Below, in pieces: positions 26,707 to 35,247 of a stretch of DNA of 64,000 nt (the first letter of the stretch is position 1; each line of letters begins with the position of its first letter). Both the position numbers and the translations under genes were made by a program. The DNA is taken from contig NZ_CP114606.1 of assembly GCF_033558715.1 (NCBI RefSeq), forward strand, positions 1,736,001-1,800,000, read 5' to 3'. This DNA comes from Acinetobacter sp. YWS30-1. GTDB lineage: Bacteria; Pseudomonadota; Gammaproteobacteria; Pseudomonadales; Moraxellaceae. Under the pieces are notes generated by a model. That model worked only from the letters and a program-made list of their open reading frames with translations, was not told where the DNA came from and did not search any database.

Positions 26707-27678
26707 ATGAAAAAAACATTAAGAACTTCGAGTCTGAATTTACTCGGCCTATCTATTTCTCTCTTTACCGGCTTGGCTAACGCAGCAATTCCATCTGAAT
26801 TAAAATTGGACTATGCCTATTATGCACCAACCAGTCTGGTGGTCAAAGAACAGAAACTGCTAGAAAAAGCTTTACCAAAAACCAAGATTAAATGGGTATT
26901 TAGCCAGGGCAGTAACCGTTCACTCGAATATCTAAATAGCGGTAGCACAGATTTTGCTTCTACTGCAGGTTTAGCAGCAGTGCTTAGCCGCGCCAATGGT
27001 AGCCCGATTAAAACAGTTTATATCCAGAGCCAGCCTGAATGGACAGCACTGGTCGTCAATAAAGATTCGAATATCAAATCACTGAAAGATTTGAAAGGTA
27101 AAAAGATTGCTGCCACTAAAGGTACAGATCCTTTTTTATTTACCTTACAAGCCTTAGATACGATTGGTTTGGGCAAACGCGATGTAGAGCTCGTTCATTT
27201 ACAGCATCCGGATGGTAAGACTGCGTTGGAGCGTAAACAGGTCGATGCCTGGGCAGGCCTTGATCCTTTAATGGCATCTGCGCAGGCGCAGTCAGGTGCC
27301 AAATTGCTATATCGCAATGTCAGCTTTAACTCTTATAGCGTACTGAGCGTAAAAGACCAGTTTGCCAAATCCAGTCCGGAAGCGATTGAAGCGGTGATTA
27401 AAGCTTATGAACAGGCACGTAAATGGGCGAAAGCCAATCCCGACAAATTGGCTGAATTGCTAGCACGTGAAGCCAAGCTCCCGATTGAAGTCGCTAAGCT
27501 TCAACTCAGCCGTACCAATCTGGATCAAAATATTCCAACCACCAAACATACCGGGGCATTACAAAAAGCCGGTCGTATCCTGACTGAAGAAGAACTGGTT
27601 CGTAAAGGAACCAATGTTAATCAGGTCGTGACTCAATTATTTGATGCCCGTTATGCAAAAAAGGTTGTAACTAAGTAA
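26707..27678 (+). CDS. Aliphatic sulfonate-type ABC transporter substrate-binding protein
   Basis: This is a periplasmic binding protein of the SsuA/TauA/NitT family (323 residues). The signal peptide ends at ANA (about residue 27). The mature part has the family motifs GSNRSLEYLNSGSTDFASTAGLAAVLSRANG, WTALVVNKDSNIKSLKDLKGKKIA and VDAWAGLDPL. It overlaps the permease gene by one base (TAATG). The likely ligand is an organosulfonate or similar small anion; specificity is not readable. The upstream region is very A/T-rich and includes the TATCGA inverted repeat. Confidence 0.9.
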   Translation: MKKTLRTSSLNLLGLSISLFTGLANAAIPSELKLDYAYYAPTSLVVKEQKLLEKALPKTKIKWVFSQGSNRSLEYLNSGSTDFASTAGLAAVLSRANGSPIKTVYIQSQPEWTALVVNKDSNIKSLKDLKGKKIAATKGTDPFLFTLQALDTIGLGKRDVELVHLQHPDGKTALERKQVDAWAGLDPLMASAQAQSGAKLLYRNVSFNSYSVLSVKDQFAKSSPEAIEAVIKAYEQARKWAKANPDKLAELLAREAKLPIEVAKLQLSRTNLDQNIPTTKHTGALQKAGRILTEEELVRKGTNVNQVVTQLFDARYAKKVVTK

Positions 27679-28505
27679 TGGCTATACCGAAAAGCATCTC
27701 GGAACAGTTAAGCGTGGAAGAACAGCCAAAATCCGCTGTGCTACCACGCAGCATTTCGCTGATCAAAGCCCTCACCCTGCCTGTTATTTTTATCGTACTG
27801 GTTGAAATACTGGTCCGTAATGGCGTGATCGAACCTTATCTGTTGCCTGCACCGAGTAGCCTATTTCAGTCCTTTACTGAACTGGCTGAGGGCGATTTAT
27901 GGCAACACATTTGGACCAGTAGCTGGCGGGTGTTTCTTGGCTTTGGAATTGGTAGTGGATTAGGACTGATCTTTGCAATCCTAGTGGGGTTAAACAGACA
28001 TGCAGAAGATTTTCTGGAACCAACGTTTTCTGCAATTAAATCTATTCCAAGTCTAGCCTGGATTCCTCTACTCCTGCTTTGGTTAGGGATTGATGAATCT
28101 TCTAAAATCACCTTGATTGCGATTGGTGCCTTCTTCCCGACCTATACCAATACTGTGGCTGCGATTCAGGGGGTGGATCGTAAGCTGATTGAAGTCGCAA
28201 AAGTCTATCGCCTGAAATACTGGCAACAGGTTCAGCAGATTGTATTGCACGCTGCCTCACCGGGAATATTGACTGGCTTAAGGAATAGCCTGAGTTTGTC
28301 CTGGATGTTTATGATTGCGGCTGAATTGATTGCAACCACTCAAGGGATTGGCTATTTGCTTAGTGATGGCCGTGAGACTTCACGTCCCGATATTGTGATT
28401 ATTGCCATTATCCTGTTGGCAGTCCTAGGCAAAATTACGGACAGTATTATGAAGCTGTTTGAAACCCGCTTACTGCGCTGGCGAGATGTGATTAGAAATT
28501 CATAA
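27678..28505 (+). CDS. SsuC-type ABC transporter permease
   Basis: This is a 275-residue inner-membrane permease of the sulfonate/nitrate/taurine family with about six membrane segments. The cytoplasmic EAA loop is visible as VAKVYRLKYWQQVQQIVLHAASPGILTGLRNSL, and the segment IKSIPSLAWIPLLLLWLGIDESSK is family-typical. It is translationally coupled to the binding protein (one-base overlap). No ATPase gene follows; an IS lies 39 bases downstream. The ATPase must be encoded elsewhere, because the terminator remnants around the IS indicate the operon ended here before insertion. Confidence 0.9.
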   Translation: MAIPKSISEQLSVEEQPKSAVLPRSISLIKALTLPVIFIVLVEILVRNGVIEPYLLPAPSSLFQSFTELAEGDLWQHIWTSSWRVFLGFGIGSGLGLIFAILVGLNRHAEDFLEPTFSAIKSIPSLAWIPLLLLWLGIDESSKITLIAIGAFFPTYTNTVAAIQGVDRKLIEVAKVYRLKYWQQVQQIVLHAASPGILTGLRNSLSLSWMFMIAAELIATTQGIGYLLSDGRETSRPDIVIIAIILLAVLGKITDSIMKLFETRLLRWRDVIRNS

Positions 28506-28526
28506 TTTATTTAATAAAAGAATTAG

Positions 28527-28544
28527 AAAAGCGACCTATCCAGG
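28527..28544. terminator. Left half of a terminator split by the IS
   Basis: AAAAGCGACCT followed by the loop ATCC and AGG is the left arm. The matching right arm AGGTCGCTTTTTT is at 29821-29833. Joined across the IS, minus one 10-bp duplicate, they form an 11-bp stem with an ATCC loop and T-runs in both directions, suited to the convergent permease and prmC transcripts. Confidence 0.75.
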
Positions 28545-28564
28545 CATTGCTGTCCCACAATTTT

Positions 28565-29752
28565 TCACAAGAGGAAGCTCAAATGAGCTTCCTCTTGTTT
28601 TATGGGTATTTTATCGGGTGAAAATAAAGCTTTTAAAGTTCTTCTTTCAAACAAATTCACTTGAATTATTCTGAGTAAACGTTGAACTGTCCAACCTGTT
28701 TTTCCTAAATGTTGAGCGAAACTTACCAATAAATAGGCGATCATCGCAATCCAGATTTGTGTCTGAATTGCGTTCCTGCTGCGGCCTAGAAACGCTTTTA
28801 ATTTGAGATTCTGCTTAATCGCCTTAAAGAACAGCTCAACTTTCCAACGATCTTTATAAATCGCCGCAATGGTGGAGGCGGCTAAATGAAAGTTATTGCT
28901 GAGAAAGCTAAAGTGCTTGCCACTTTGCTGATCTCTATATTCAATTCTTCTTAACACTGGGGCTTTTCTTTTTAGGGCATGTGCGCTATTCAGCTGAATG
29001 GTTTCATCTTTTAGAATACCTTTGGATTCAAGCACTGGATGTTGCTGGATCACCTGATACACAGATTTAGGCCTAAAACGTGTGACAAATCCAATGTTTT
29101 GAGCAGTCAGATTTGCATACCATTGGTAATCGACATAGCCTTTATCAAAAACTACAATGCTGCCAGCAGGAAACTGGAATTTGCGGCCTTGTACCATGTC
29201 ATTTTCTTTGCCATTTTCAACTGCAACAAACTCAGGAATATCATTGCTGTGATTCAATCCTATACTGAGTTTCATGCTGGCTTTTGAGTCGTGAACTTTG
29301 GCCCATTCACATAAGGAAAGCGACAGGTCAATATGACTGGCATCCAAGGAATACAAGGGATTCTTAAAGCGAAATTTATGAGCGACTTTTGAGTGGTCAT
29401 AGTATTTAAGCAACTTGTAAAATAGCTGTTGATACAAGGCAGCAGGCTGCTGCTCATTGATTCGTGCCAGCGTGCTTCGGGGAATAGACTTTGCTCCGAG
29501 ATGACTTAGCTTTTCCTGTTGGCACTCCAAATTGGATTGAATATCTCTCAGACTTTGCCTACAAGAGAATTGAGACATCAATATGGCAATAAACTGATCC
29601 CACCGGGAAGCCGCTCTAAATTTCTGTCCAACATGGTGTACTTTAGCAAGTTGTTCAAAATCCTGTCGCACAACAGGTTTAATTAGCTCATGAAATACGG
29701 TATTCTGATGTGACAAAACCTGAATCCTGGTCGTTAAAGTGTTTGTTTGCAC
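28565..29752 (-). CDS. IS4-family transposase
   Basis: This is a 395-residue DDE transposase. Catalytic segments in order are LDASHIDLS (first Asp), VVFDKGYVDYQWY (second Asp, DKGY motif) and the Y-(2)-R-(3)-E-(6)-K-type motif YKDRWKVELFFKAIKQNLKLK carrying the Glu. The N-terminal domain (RQDFEQLAKVHHVGQKFRAASRWDQFIAILMSQ, interrupted here for length) matches the DUF4372-type domain found in this IS4 branch. The frame is uninterrupted, so the element is probably active. It reads leftward, towards the permease gene's 3' end. Confidence 0.95.
   Translation of the reverse strand: MQTNTLTTRIQVLSHQNTVFHELIKPVVRQDFEQLAKVHHVGQKFRAASRWDQFIAILMSQFSCRQSLRDIQSNLECQQEKLSHLGAKSIPRSTLARINEQQPAALYQQLFYKLLKYYDHSKVAHKFRFKNPLYSLDASHIDLSLSLCEWAKVHDSKASMKLSIGLNHSNDIPEFVAVENGKENDMVQGRKFQFPAGSIVVFDKGYVDYQWYANLTAQNIGFVTRFRPKSVYQVIQQHPVLESKGILKDETIQLNSAHALKRKAPVLRRIEYRDQQSGKHFSFLSNNFHLAASTIAAIYKDRWKVELFFKAIKQNLKLKAFLGRSRNAIQTQIWIAMIAYLLVSFAQHLGKTGWTVQRLLRIIQVNLFERRTLKALFSPDKIPIKQEEAHLSFLL
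28569..28602 (+). terminator. IS-borne hairpin at the transposase 3' end
   Basis: A 12-bp perfect stem (AAGAGGAAGCTC / GAGCTTCCTCTT, AAAT loop) followed by GTTTTAT on the plus strand lies inside the last transposase codons. It is oriented to stop transcription entering the IS from the permease gene. Confidence 0.6.
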
Positions 29753-29813
29753 TCATATTTTAACTGTTAGGACTCAGGTTTTTTTATTTAAAGCAAACTA
29801 TGGGACAGCAGTG

Positions 29814-29833
29814 CCTATCCAGGTCGCTTTTTT
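29814..29833. terminator. Right half of the split terminator with target duplication
   Basis: The second CCTATCCAGG copy continues into TCGCTTTTTT, the distal arm of the terminator whose proximal arm is left of the IS. Only part of the stem (CCT-ATCC-AGG) can form on this side alone, so prmC read-through towards the IS is likely. Confidence 0.7.
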
Positions 29834-29853
29834 ATTAAATCAAGCTTTAAAAA

Positions 29854-30672
29854 TTAATGCGGCCACTGACCTAAAGTTACTCGATCATTTCCGCCATAGT
29901 CTTTCACTGTACGGACCTGTTTATAACCAGCTTGAGTAAACAGATGACGAACCGCATCGCCCTGATCATAGCCGTGCTCAAGCACAACCCAGCCATTTAC
30001 GGTCAGATGTTTTTTGGCTTGCTGAATAATCATCTCAATATCAGCCAAGCCATTTTTGTCTGAAACCAGCGCACGTTCCGGCTCAGTCGCCAGATCTGGC
30101 ATATGCTCATCGTGTGCATCAATATACGGTGGATTAGATACAATCGCATCAAAGAACTGCCGACCAAATGGTTTTAGCCAGGAACCAAGCACAAACTGCA
30201 CCTGATCCAAATCATGCTGTTCCGCATTGTATTTGGCAACTTTCAGTGTGGGTTCATAAATATCCGAAGCGGTCACAGACCAGTTCGGGCGTTCAGACGC
30301 CAGTGACAAGGCAATGGCACCGGTACCAGTCCCCAAGTCAACAATTCGCGCATCTTCCGGCAAGTCTAATTTCAGGACTGTTTCGACCAGCACTTCGGTA
30401 TCCGGGCGTGGCACTAAAGTATCTTTGGTGACTTTAAGATCCAGTGTCCAGAATGGTTGTGAGCCTGTGATATAGGCCAATGGCTCACCGGCAGCAATCC
30501 TCGCCAGACCTTCGACATAGGCCTGTTCCTGTTCAGGTGTTAACTGCTGGTCTTTTTTCATTACCAGATCAAAAGCATCGATCTTGGTAATGTGTTCCAA
30601 CAGCCAGGCATTTTCCTGACGTTCATAACTTTCAGGTTCACCACGTAAAGCCAGTGCTTCTTGAATGTTCAT
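29854..30672 (-). CDS. prmC: Peptide chain release factor N5-glutamine methyltransferase
   Basis: PrmC methylates the glutamine of the GGQ motif in release factors RF1 and RF2. The 272-residue protein has an N-terminal helical bundle, the linker GEPLAYITGSQPFW, the SAM motif VDLGTGTGAIALSLA and the substrate-binding NPPY (VSNPPYI). Its start ATG overlaps the prfA stop by one base (TAATG), so it is coupled to the gene for its own substrate. The region beyond its stop has lost its terminator to the IS. Confidence 0.97.
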   Translation of the reverse strand: MNIQEALALRGEPESYERQENAWLLEHITKIDAFDLVMKKDQQLTPEQEQAYVEGLARIAAGEPLAYITGSQPFWTLDLKVTKDTLVPRPDTEVLVETVLKLDLPEDARIVDLGTGTGAIALSLASERPNWSVTASDIYEPTLKVAKYNAEQHDLDQVQFVLGSWLKPFGRQFFDAIVSNPPYIDAHDEHMPDLATEPERALVSDKNGLADIEMIIQQAKKHLTVNGWVVLEHGYDQGDAVRHLFTQAGYKQVRTVKDYGGNDRVTLGQWPH

Positions 30673-31760
30673 TAGCCACCATTCTGCTGTGCAAGCATGG
30701 CCAACTGATCAGCCTGATATTCACGATGCAGACTGTCTAATAGCTCAGTCAGATCACCTTCCATCACAGCATCCAGCTTATATAAAGTCAGGTTAATACG
30801 GTGATCGGTCATACGACCTTGTGGATAGTTATAGGTACGAATACGTTCTGAACGATCACCTGAACCCACCAGGTCACGGCGCATTTCAGAAGTCGCTGCA
30901 TCTGCTGCGGCACGTTTGGCATTTTCCAGACGTGAAACCAACAAAGCCATCGCTTTGGCTTTGTTTTTATGCTGTGAACGTTCATCCTGACATTCCACCA
31001 CTGTACCGGTTGGAATGTGAGTAATACGCACCGCAGAGTCAGTTTTGTTAATATGCTGACCACCGGCACCTGATGCGCGGTAAGTGTCGATACGCAAGTC
31101 AGCCGGATTAATATCGACTGAAGTATCCACATCCACTTCTGGAAGAATTGCTACCGTACACGCTGAAGTATGTACACGACCTTGAGATTCTGTTGCAGGC
31201 ACACGTTGTACACGATGCGCACCACTTTCAAATTTCAGGCGACCATAAACGCCTTCACCATTCACCAGGCAGATGACTTCTTTATAGCCACCGTGCTCAC
31301 CTTCATTTTCAGACAGGATTTCGATACGCCAGCCTTGAGATTCCGCATACTTGCTATACATACGGAACAAATCACCCGAGAAGATCGCCGCTTCATCACC
31401 GCCGGTTCCGGCACGGATTTCTAAATAAGCAGAGTTGGCATCATTCGGATCTTTTGGAATCATCAGGATATTCAAATCAGCTTCAAGCTGTTCGATCAGG
31501 GCTTTATTTTCCTTAATCTCTTCCTGCGCCATTTCCTTAAAGTCAGGATCAGACAGCATGGCTTGCGCAGTTTCAATATCTTCTTCAGCCTGTTTGTACT
31601 TGGTCCAAACGCTGGTAATCTCGGTTAAATCATTATGTTCACGTGATAACTGGCGAAAACGCTTATTGTCCGAAATCACTTCAACATCTGCCAATAACGC
31701 AGTCAGTTCTTCATGACGGTCAGAGAGTTGGTCTAATCGTAAACGTAACGATTCTTTCAT
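30672..31760 (-). CDS. prfA: Peptide chain release factor 1
   Basis: RF1 recognises UAA and UAG. The 362-residue protein contains the anticodon-like tripeptide region ([14 protein letters not shown], with P-A-T for P-x-T) and the catalytic GGQ in [18 protein letters not shown]. Length and motif spacing are normal. It forms an operon with prmC (one-base overlap). No hemA gene lies directly upstream as it does in enterics; the gene seems to have its own promoter in the 31761-32114 interval. Confidence 0.98.
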   Translation of the reverse strand: MKESLRLRLDQLSDRHEELTALLADVEVISDNKRFRQLSREHNDLTEITSVWTKYKQAEEDIETAQAMLSDPDFKEMAQEEIKENKALIEQLEADLNILMIPKDPNDANSAYLEIRAGTGGDEAAIFSGDLFRMYSKYAESQGWRIEILSENEGEHGGYKEVICLVNGEGVYGRLKFESGAHRVQRVPATESQGRVHTSACTVAILPEVDVDTSVDINPADLRIDTYRASGAGGQHINKTDSAVRITHIPTGTVVECQDERSQHKNKAKAMALLVSRLENAKRAAADAATSEMRRDLVGSGDRSERIRTYNYPQGRMTDHRINLTLYKLDAVMEGDLTELLDSLHREYQADQLAMLAQQNGG

Positions 31761-32114
31761 TTTCTAAAAAATCTCAAACATAAGGCTGTGACTAAACAGT
31801 GATTTAGCACAGCGAAATCAAAAAATTGCGCCTAGTTTAACGATTCTCTGGGTCAATGAACATCATTATTCAGTAAGTCAGTGCTTAGATGCAGCAATGT
31901 CACCGCCATTTGTTAACAAATATAAATAAAATCTTCAGTTTTGGATTTTTTCTGCTCAATTCGATCCTTATTTATTTCTCATTTTACAAATTGGCAAATA
32001 AACACATTAAATATGGAGGTAGATCTTCACATTCTTTTGGGCATGATTTGTTACATTTTCTGCGTCGAAACACACTAACATATGAAAGTCCTATCAGGGA
32101 CACGGAGTTACAAC
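31761..32114. other. Divergent intergenic region prfA / glycine-zipper gene
   Basis: About 350 bases. A GTGACTAAA...TTTAGCAC imperfect inverted repeat lies near 31788-31811 on the prfA side. Toward the right the region is A/T-rich and ends in the GGAG ribosome binding site of the glycine-zipper gene. I see no convincing ORF with a ribosome binding site. Confidence 0.4.
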
Positions 32115-32543
32115 ATGAAACTCAATGCAATTTTACTGAGTGCTGCAATGGCTGCAGGCTCAATGATGACAGTGAGTGCGCATGCAGACAGTACTGCACG
32201 TGTGGCAGCAGCAAGTGCTTTAGGTAGCGTTGCTGGTACTGCACTGGGCAAAAACATGGGGGGCAACACAGGCGCAACAATTGGTGCCGCGTTAGGTGGT
32301 GCAGGTGGTGCTGCTGTTGCAAGTAACAAGAAAAACCGTACCTCATCTGCAATTGGTGGTGCTTTAGGTGGTGGTGCTGGTTATACCGTAGGTAAAAACA
32401 TGGGCGGTTCTAATGGCGGCTACATCGGTTCAGCACTTGGTGCTGCGGGTGGTGCAGCATTAGGTAATAAAATTTCTAAAGATAAAGCAGCTGATCGTGC
32501 CAAAGCGAATCGTGCTAAACACTGGAAAAAACGTCACCGTTAA
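32115..32543 (+). CDS. Secreted glycine-zipper protein, copy 1
   Basis: This is a 142-residue protein with a Sec signal peptide (MKLNAILLSAAMAAGSMMTV, cleavage near SAHA-D). The mature part is dominated by alternating Gly/Ala small-residue helices (ALGSVAGTALGKNMGG, IGAALGGAGGAAVA, GALGGGAGYTVGKNMGG) typical of glycine-zipper membrane-associating helices, and ends in a strongly basic tail (RAKHWKKRHR). ATG at 32115 is chosen for the GGAG 7 bases upstream and the signal sequence; an ATG 11 codons earlier lacks both. It is paralogous to the next gene. Confidence 0.8.
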   Translation: MKLNAILLSAAMAAGSMMTVSAHADSTARVAAASALGSVAGTALGKNMGGNTGATIGAALGGAGGAAVASNKKNRTSSAIGGALGGGAGYTVGKNMGGSNGGYIGSALGAAGGAALGNKISKDKAADRAKANRAKHWKKRHR

Positions 32544-32590
32544 TTTCTTGGCCTCAGGCTCTTTAAATTCGACGCTACATTTAACATTAA

Positions 32591-32618
32591 AAGCACCTGT
32601 TTGGGTGCTTTTTTTTAT
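32591..32618 (+). terminator. Terminator after glycine-zipper copy 1
   Basis: The stem AAGCACC / GGGTGCTT with loop TGTTT is followed by an eight-T run. Confidence 0.85.
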
Positions 32619-32793
32619 TATGCGTTCAACGCATCCAAATTCATGTAATACATCAACTTATTCGAACAAGATCATGAATAAATTAAGGAGATAAAAATCA
32701 CAATTCGCCAACACTGCCTCCATGCTATTTGACGGTTGCTAGATTAAATTTATCTCATCAACAAATACAGCTAGATATATAAAAGGTGTACTC

Positions 32794-33243
32794 ATGAATT
32801 ACAAATCTCTAATGATCGCTGTCGTAGCAACCTCAGCCATGGGTATGACAGCCGCCAATGCCGGAAATACAACGAATACGGCTTTAGCTTCTGCTTTGGG
32901 TGGTGTCGTTGGTGCCGCAGTGGGCAATAAAATGGGTGGCACAACTGGCGCGACAATCGGTTCTGCGATTGGTGGTGGTGCTGGTGCCGCAGTAGCAGCG
33001 AATAAACGTGACCGTAATGGCGCGATTATTGGTGGTGCGTTAGGTGGTGGTGCTGGTTATGCCGTAGGTAAAAACATGGCGGGTTCTAATGGTGGTTTAA
33101 TTGGTGCTGCATTAGGTTCTGCAGGTGGTTCTGCCCTTGGTAAAAAAGTCAGCGAAGACCGTCGTTATGATGACCGTTATGACCGTCGCTATAGTTCAAA
33201 AAACTATCGTACTAGCAACTACCGTTATAACCACCGTCGCTAA
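32794..33243 (+). CDS. Secreted glycine-zipper protein, copy 2
   Basis: This is a 149-residue paralogue of the preceding gene. It has a signal peptide (cleavage near ANA, about residue 23) and the same Gly/Ala helical core (ALGGVVGAAVGNKMGGTTGA, IGGALGGGAGYAVGKNMAGS), but a different tail: an Arg/Tyr/Asp-rich stretch (RRYDDRYDRRYSSKNYR) instead of Lys/Arg/His. It probably inserts in or lines the cell envelope. Copy 1 and copy 2 have separate terminators, so they can be expressed independently. Function is unknown. Confidence 0.8.
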   Translation: MNYKSLMIAVVATSAMGMTAANAGNTTNTALASALGGVVGAAVGNKMGGTTGATIGSAIGGGAGAAVAANKRDRNGAIIGGALGGGAGYAVGKNMAGSNGGLIGAALGSAGGSALGKKVSEDRRYDDRYDRRYSSKNYRTSNYRYNHRR

Positions 33244-33271
33244 GATTTCCTCTATTTACCCTTCCTCCTTG

Positions 33272-33301
33272 AATAAGCATCTTCGGATGCTTATTTTTTT
33301 G
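33272..33301 (+). terminator. Terminator after glycine-zipper copy 2
   Basis: The stem AATAAGCATC / GATGCTTATT with a stable TTCG tetraloop is followed by T residues. Confidence 0.88.
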
Positions 33302-33322
33302 TCTGTTATTTTGGTTTACATA

Positions 33323-33344
33323 TATATCGATTTTTTTCGATATA
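33323..33344. promoter_or_regulatory. TATATCGA-type inverted repeat before the LLM monooxygenase
   Basis: TATATCGA-N6-TCGATATA lies 55 bases before the monooxygenase start. It shares TATCGA/TCGATA half-sites with the repeat at 26655-26670. It is a candidate operator only. Confidence 0.35.
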
Positions 33345-33398
33345 CAAATACAATGCAAAGTCGTATGCTCTTAGTCATGTTTATTCAAGAGTAATATT

Positions 33399-34403
33399 AT
33401 GCGTACGCTTACCGATACCCAGTTCTCTATTCTCGAACTGGTTCCAGTTCGTGACGATAAGACCATTCAATTCTCCCTGCAACATGCGCTGGAATTAGCT
33501 CAGACCGCAGAACGTCTAGGTTATAGCCGGATGTGGCTGGCCGAGCATCATAATATGGATGGTATTGCCAGCTCAGCGACCGCCGTCCTCTTAGGCTATT
33601 TACTGGCAAATACTAATAGCATCAAACTTGGCTCTGGTGGCATTATGCTGCCAAACCATGCACCCTTAGTGGTAGCAGAACAGTTCGGCACATTAGCAAC
33701 TTTATACCCAGATCGTATTGAACTGGGACTGGGTCGTGCTCCTGGTACCGATCAAATGACCATGCGTGCTTTGCGTCGTGGCCGTCAGGAAACTGAAGAT
33801 CAGTTCCCGCAGGATGTTTTAGAAATTCTGCAATACTTTAAAGATCCGATTCCAGGCCAACGCATTGTGGCAACTCCAGGCCAAAGCACACACGTACCTG
33901 TGTGGTTATTAGGTTCGAGCCTGTTTAGCGCACAACTGGCAGCAAAACTCGGTCTACCCTATTCTTTTGCATCTCACTTTGCTCCGCGGATGCTTGGTCA
34001 AGCGATTCAACTGTATCGGGACAATTTTGAACCGTCTGAATATCTTGATCGTCCTTATGTTTCTATGGGCGTACCAACTTGTGTCGCAGATACAGATGAA
34101 GAAGCTGAATATCTGGCAACAAGTGCTTACCAGCGTGTCCTTGCCCTGATTCGCGGTCAAAGCCTGAAATTGAAAGCGCCGATTGATTCTATGGAAGGAC
34201 TCTGGTCACCACCTGAAAAGATGTCTGTCGATAATTTCTTTGCCATGGCACAAGTGGGTTCTAAAGAAACTGTTAAAGCCGGTCTGGAAGCACTCCTAGC
34301 AAAATATGATGTAGATGAGTTTATCTTCACCTGTGACATCTATGACACAGAGAAACGTCTGCATAATTTTGAATTGCTGATGCAAATCAAAAACGGGCAA
34401 TAA
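33399..34403 (+). CDS. LLM-class (bacterial luciferase-like) flavin monooxygenase
   Basis: This is a 334-residue TIM-barrel FMN-dependent protein of the luciferase-like family. [12 protein letters not shown] near the N-terminus, [57 protein letters not shown] and the C-terminal [12 protein letters not shown] fit the YvbT/YhbW group, which has no established substrate. AAGAG lies about 9 bases before the ATG. It is monocistronic. It is unlike SsuD in detail, so a role in sulfonate use is not implied. Confidence 0.9.
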   Translation: MRTLTDTQFSILELVPVRDDKTIQFSLQHALELAQTAERLGYSRMWLAEHHNMDGIASSATAVLLGYLLANTNSIKLGSGGIMLPNHAPLVVAEQFGTLATLYPDRIELGLGRAPGTDQMTMRALRRGRQETEDQFPQDVLEILQYFKDPIPGQRIVATPGQSTHVPVWLLGSSLFSAQLAAKLGLPYSFASHFAPRMLGQAIQLYRDNFEPSEYLDRPYVSMGVPTCVADTDEEAEYLATSAYQRVLALIRGQSLKLKAPIDSMEGLWSPPEKMSVDNFFAMAQVGSKETVKAGLEALLAKYDVDEFIFTCDIYDTEKRLHNFELLMQIKNGQ

Positions 34404-34436
34404 TGCTGTCTTGCTTTGCCTAATTTATTCTGATCT

Positions 34437-34470
34437 ATATACCCACTCTTAGGAATGGGTATATTTTTTA
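34437..34470 (+). terminator. Terminator of the LLM monooxygenase
   Basis: ATATACCCA / TGGGTATAT arms around CTCTTAGGAA are followed by a T-run. Confidence 0.8.
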
Positions 34471-34683
34471 AAACTTTGTTTGAAAATTTTAAGTCTCCAA
34501 ATGGATAAATTCATGTCTAAGATGGAACTCCTGTTCTTTAATACATCTATCTCTTATTAAAAATACAATAGAAAAAAGAATGACTGTCTAAGTTAAATTT
34601 TGAACTTTACCGTTCTAGGGCTTTTGTTAATATCTATAACAAAGCAAATAAGACCAATTATTAAATAATTTCAAGGAAAAACA

Positions 34684-35247
34684 ATGTCCACCAAGCAGGA
34701 TGCATACGCGGGTATATTTGAGAATCGTCCCGAAAATTTCCAGCATTTTACTGGCATTAAAGTACCCTCTTCTCAGCTCGCTGAACTTGACTGTGCCGGA
34801 AAAGATATTGCGATTATCGGTACGGATCAATTTACCGTAAGCCAGCTCAACAAGATTAGCCAGCAAGCTCGCTCAGTAAAAGTTTTCCAGATTAATCCGC
34901 AATTTGTATTGCCAGGTACTGAACGTGGTTTACAGCGGTTATTAAATCATCCATTGATCATTAAAAATCGACGCCTATTTAATAACCGCATTAAAAGCAT
35001 TTTATCATTACGTTATCTAGAAAATCAGGTACAAAATTTATGGCTCAGACGCCAGCTCATGCCAAATCTTGCAGCCGCATCCAAAGTTTATCTTAAATCA
35101 GATCACTATTATGCTGCTCTGCAACGTGAAAATTGCCAGCTGATTACCTGGCCTATTGCAAAAATTTCCGAAAATAGTATTCATTGTATTAATGGAGATG
35201 AACATCAGGTTGAGCTAATTGTGCATACTTTTCAATCAGCAAGTTAA
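34684..35247 (+). CDS. Stand-alone NADPH-domain-like fragment of a flavin (Baeyer-Villiger type) monooxygenase
   Basis: At 187 residues this is far shorter than a flavin-containing monooxygenase (about 490-550). Read against the family, FTGIKVPSS corresponds to the F-x-G-x-x-x-HSS region, and GKDIAIIGTDQFTVSQLNKI plus VKVFQINPQFVLPG to the NADPH-binding GK-VAVIGTG and TVFQRTPxWVLP. The segment YYAALQRENCQLITWPIAKI followed by INGDEHQVELIVHTF corresponds to the Y-PALQRPNVEL...IVYATGF stretch. The FAD-binding N-terminus and the C-terminal half are absent and the Gly-rich loop is altered (GTD for GTG). A good ribosome binding site (AAGGAA) and an uninterrupted frame argue for a translated, repurposed or remnant protein. 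Confidence 0.65.
   Translation: MSTKQDAYAGIFENRPENFQHFTGIKVPSSQLAELDCAGKDIAIIGTDQFTVSQLNKISQQARSVKVFQINPQFVLPGTERGLQRLLNHPLIIKNRRLFNNRIKSILSLRYLENQVQNLWLRRQLMPNLAAASKVYLKSDHYYAALQRENCQLITWPIAKISENSIHCINGDEHQVELIVHTFQSAS

Larger units (their letters stand above)
28545..29813 (-). mobile_element. IS4-family insertion sequence, 1269 bp, complete
   Basis: The ends are CATTGCTGTCCCA (left, 28545-28557) and the complement of CACTGCTGTCCCA (right, 29801-29813), matching at 12 of 13 positions. Identical 10-bp direct repeats CCTATCCAGG flank it (28535-28544 and 29814-29823), a target duplication length usual for the IS4 group. The element carries one transposase gene filling nearly all of it. Perfect flanking repeats and an intact transposase suggest a recent insertion. 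Confidence 0.93.

Noticed and set aside
28505-28565. Idea that the IS removed the transporter ATPase gene
   Set aside because: The two flanks rejoin into a perfect terminator hairpin with a 10-bp duplication, so no host DNA was deleted on insertion.
32108-32352. Low-complexity minus-strand ORFs opposite glycine-zipper copy 1
   Set aside because: Complement of Gly/Ala-rich codons; composition is a by-product and no ribosome binding site is present.
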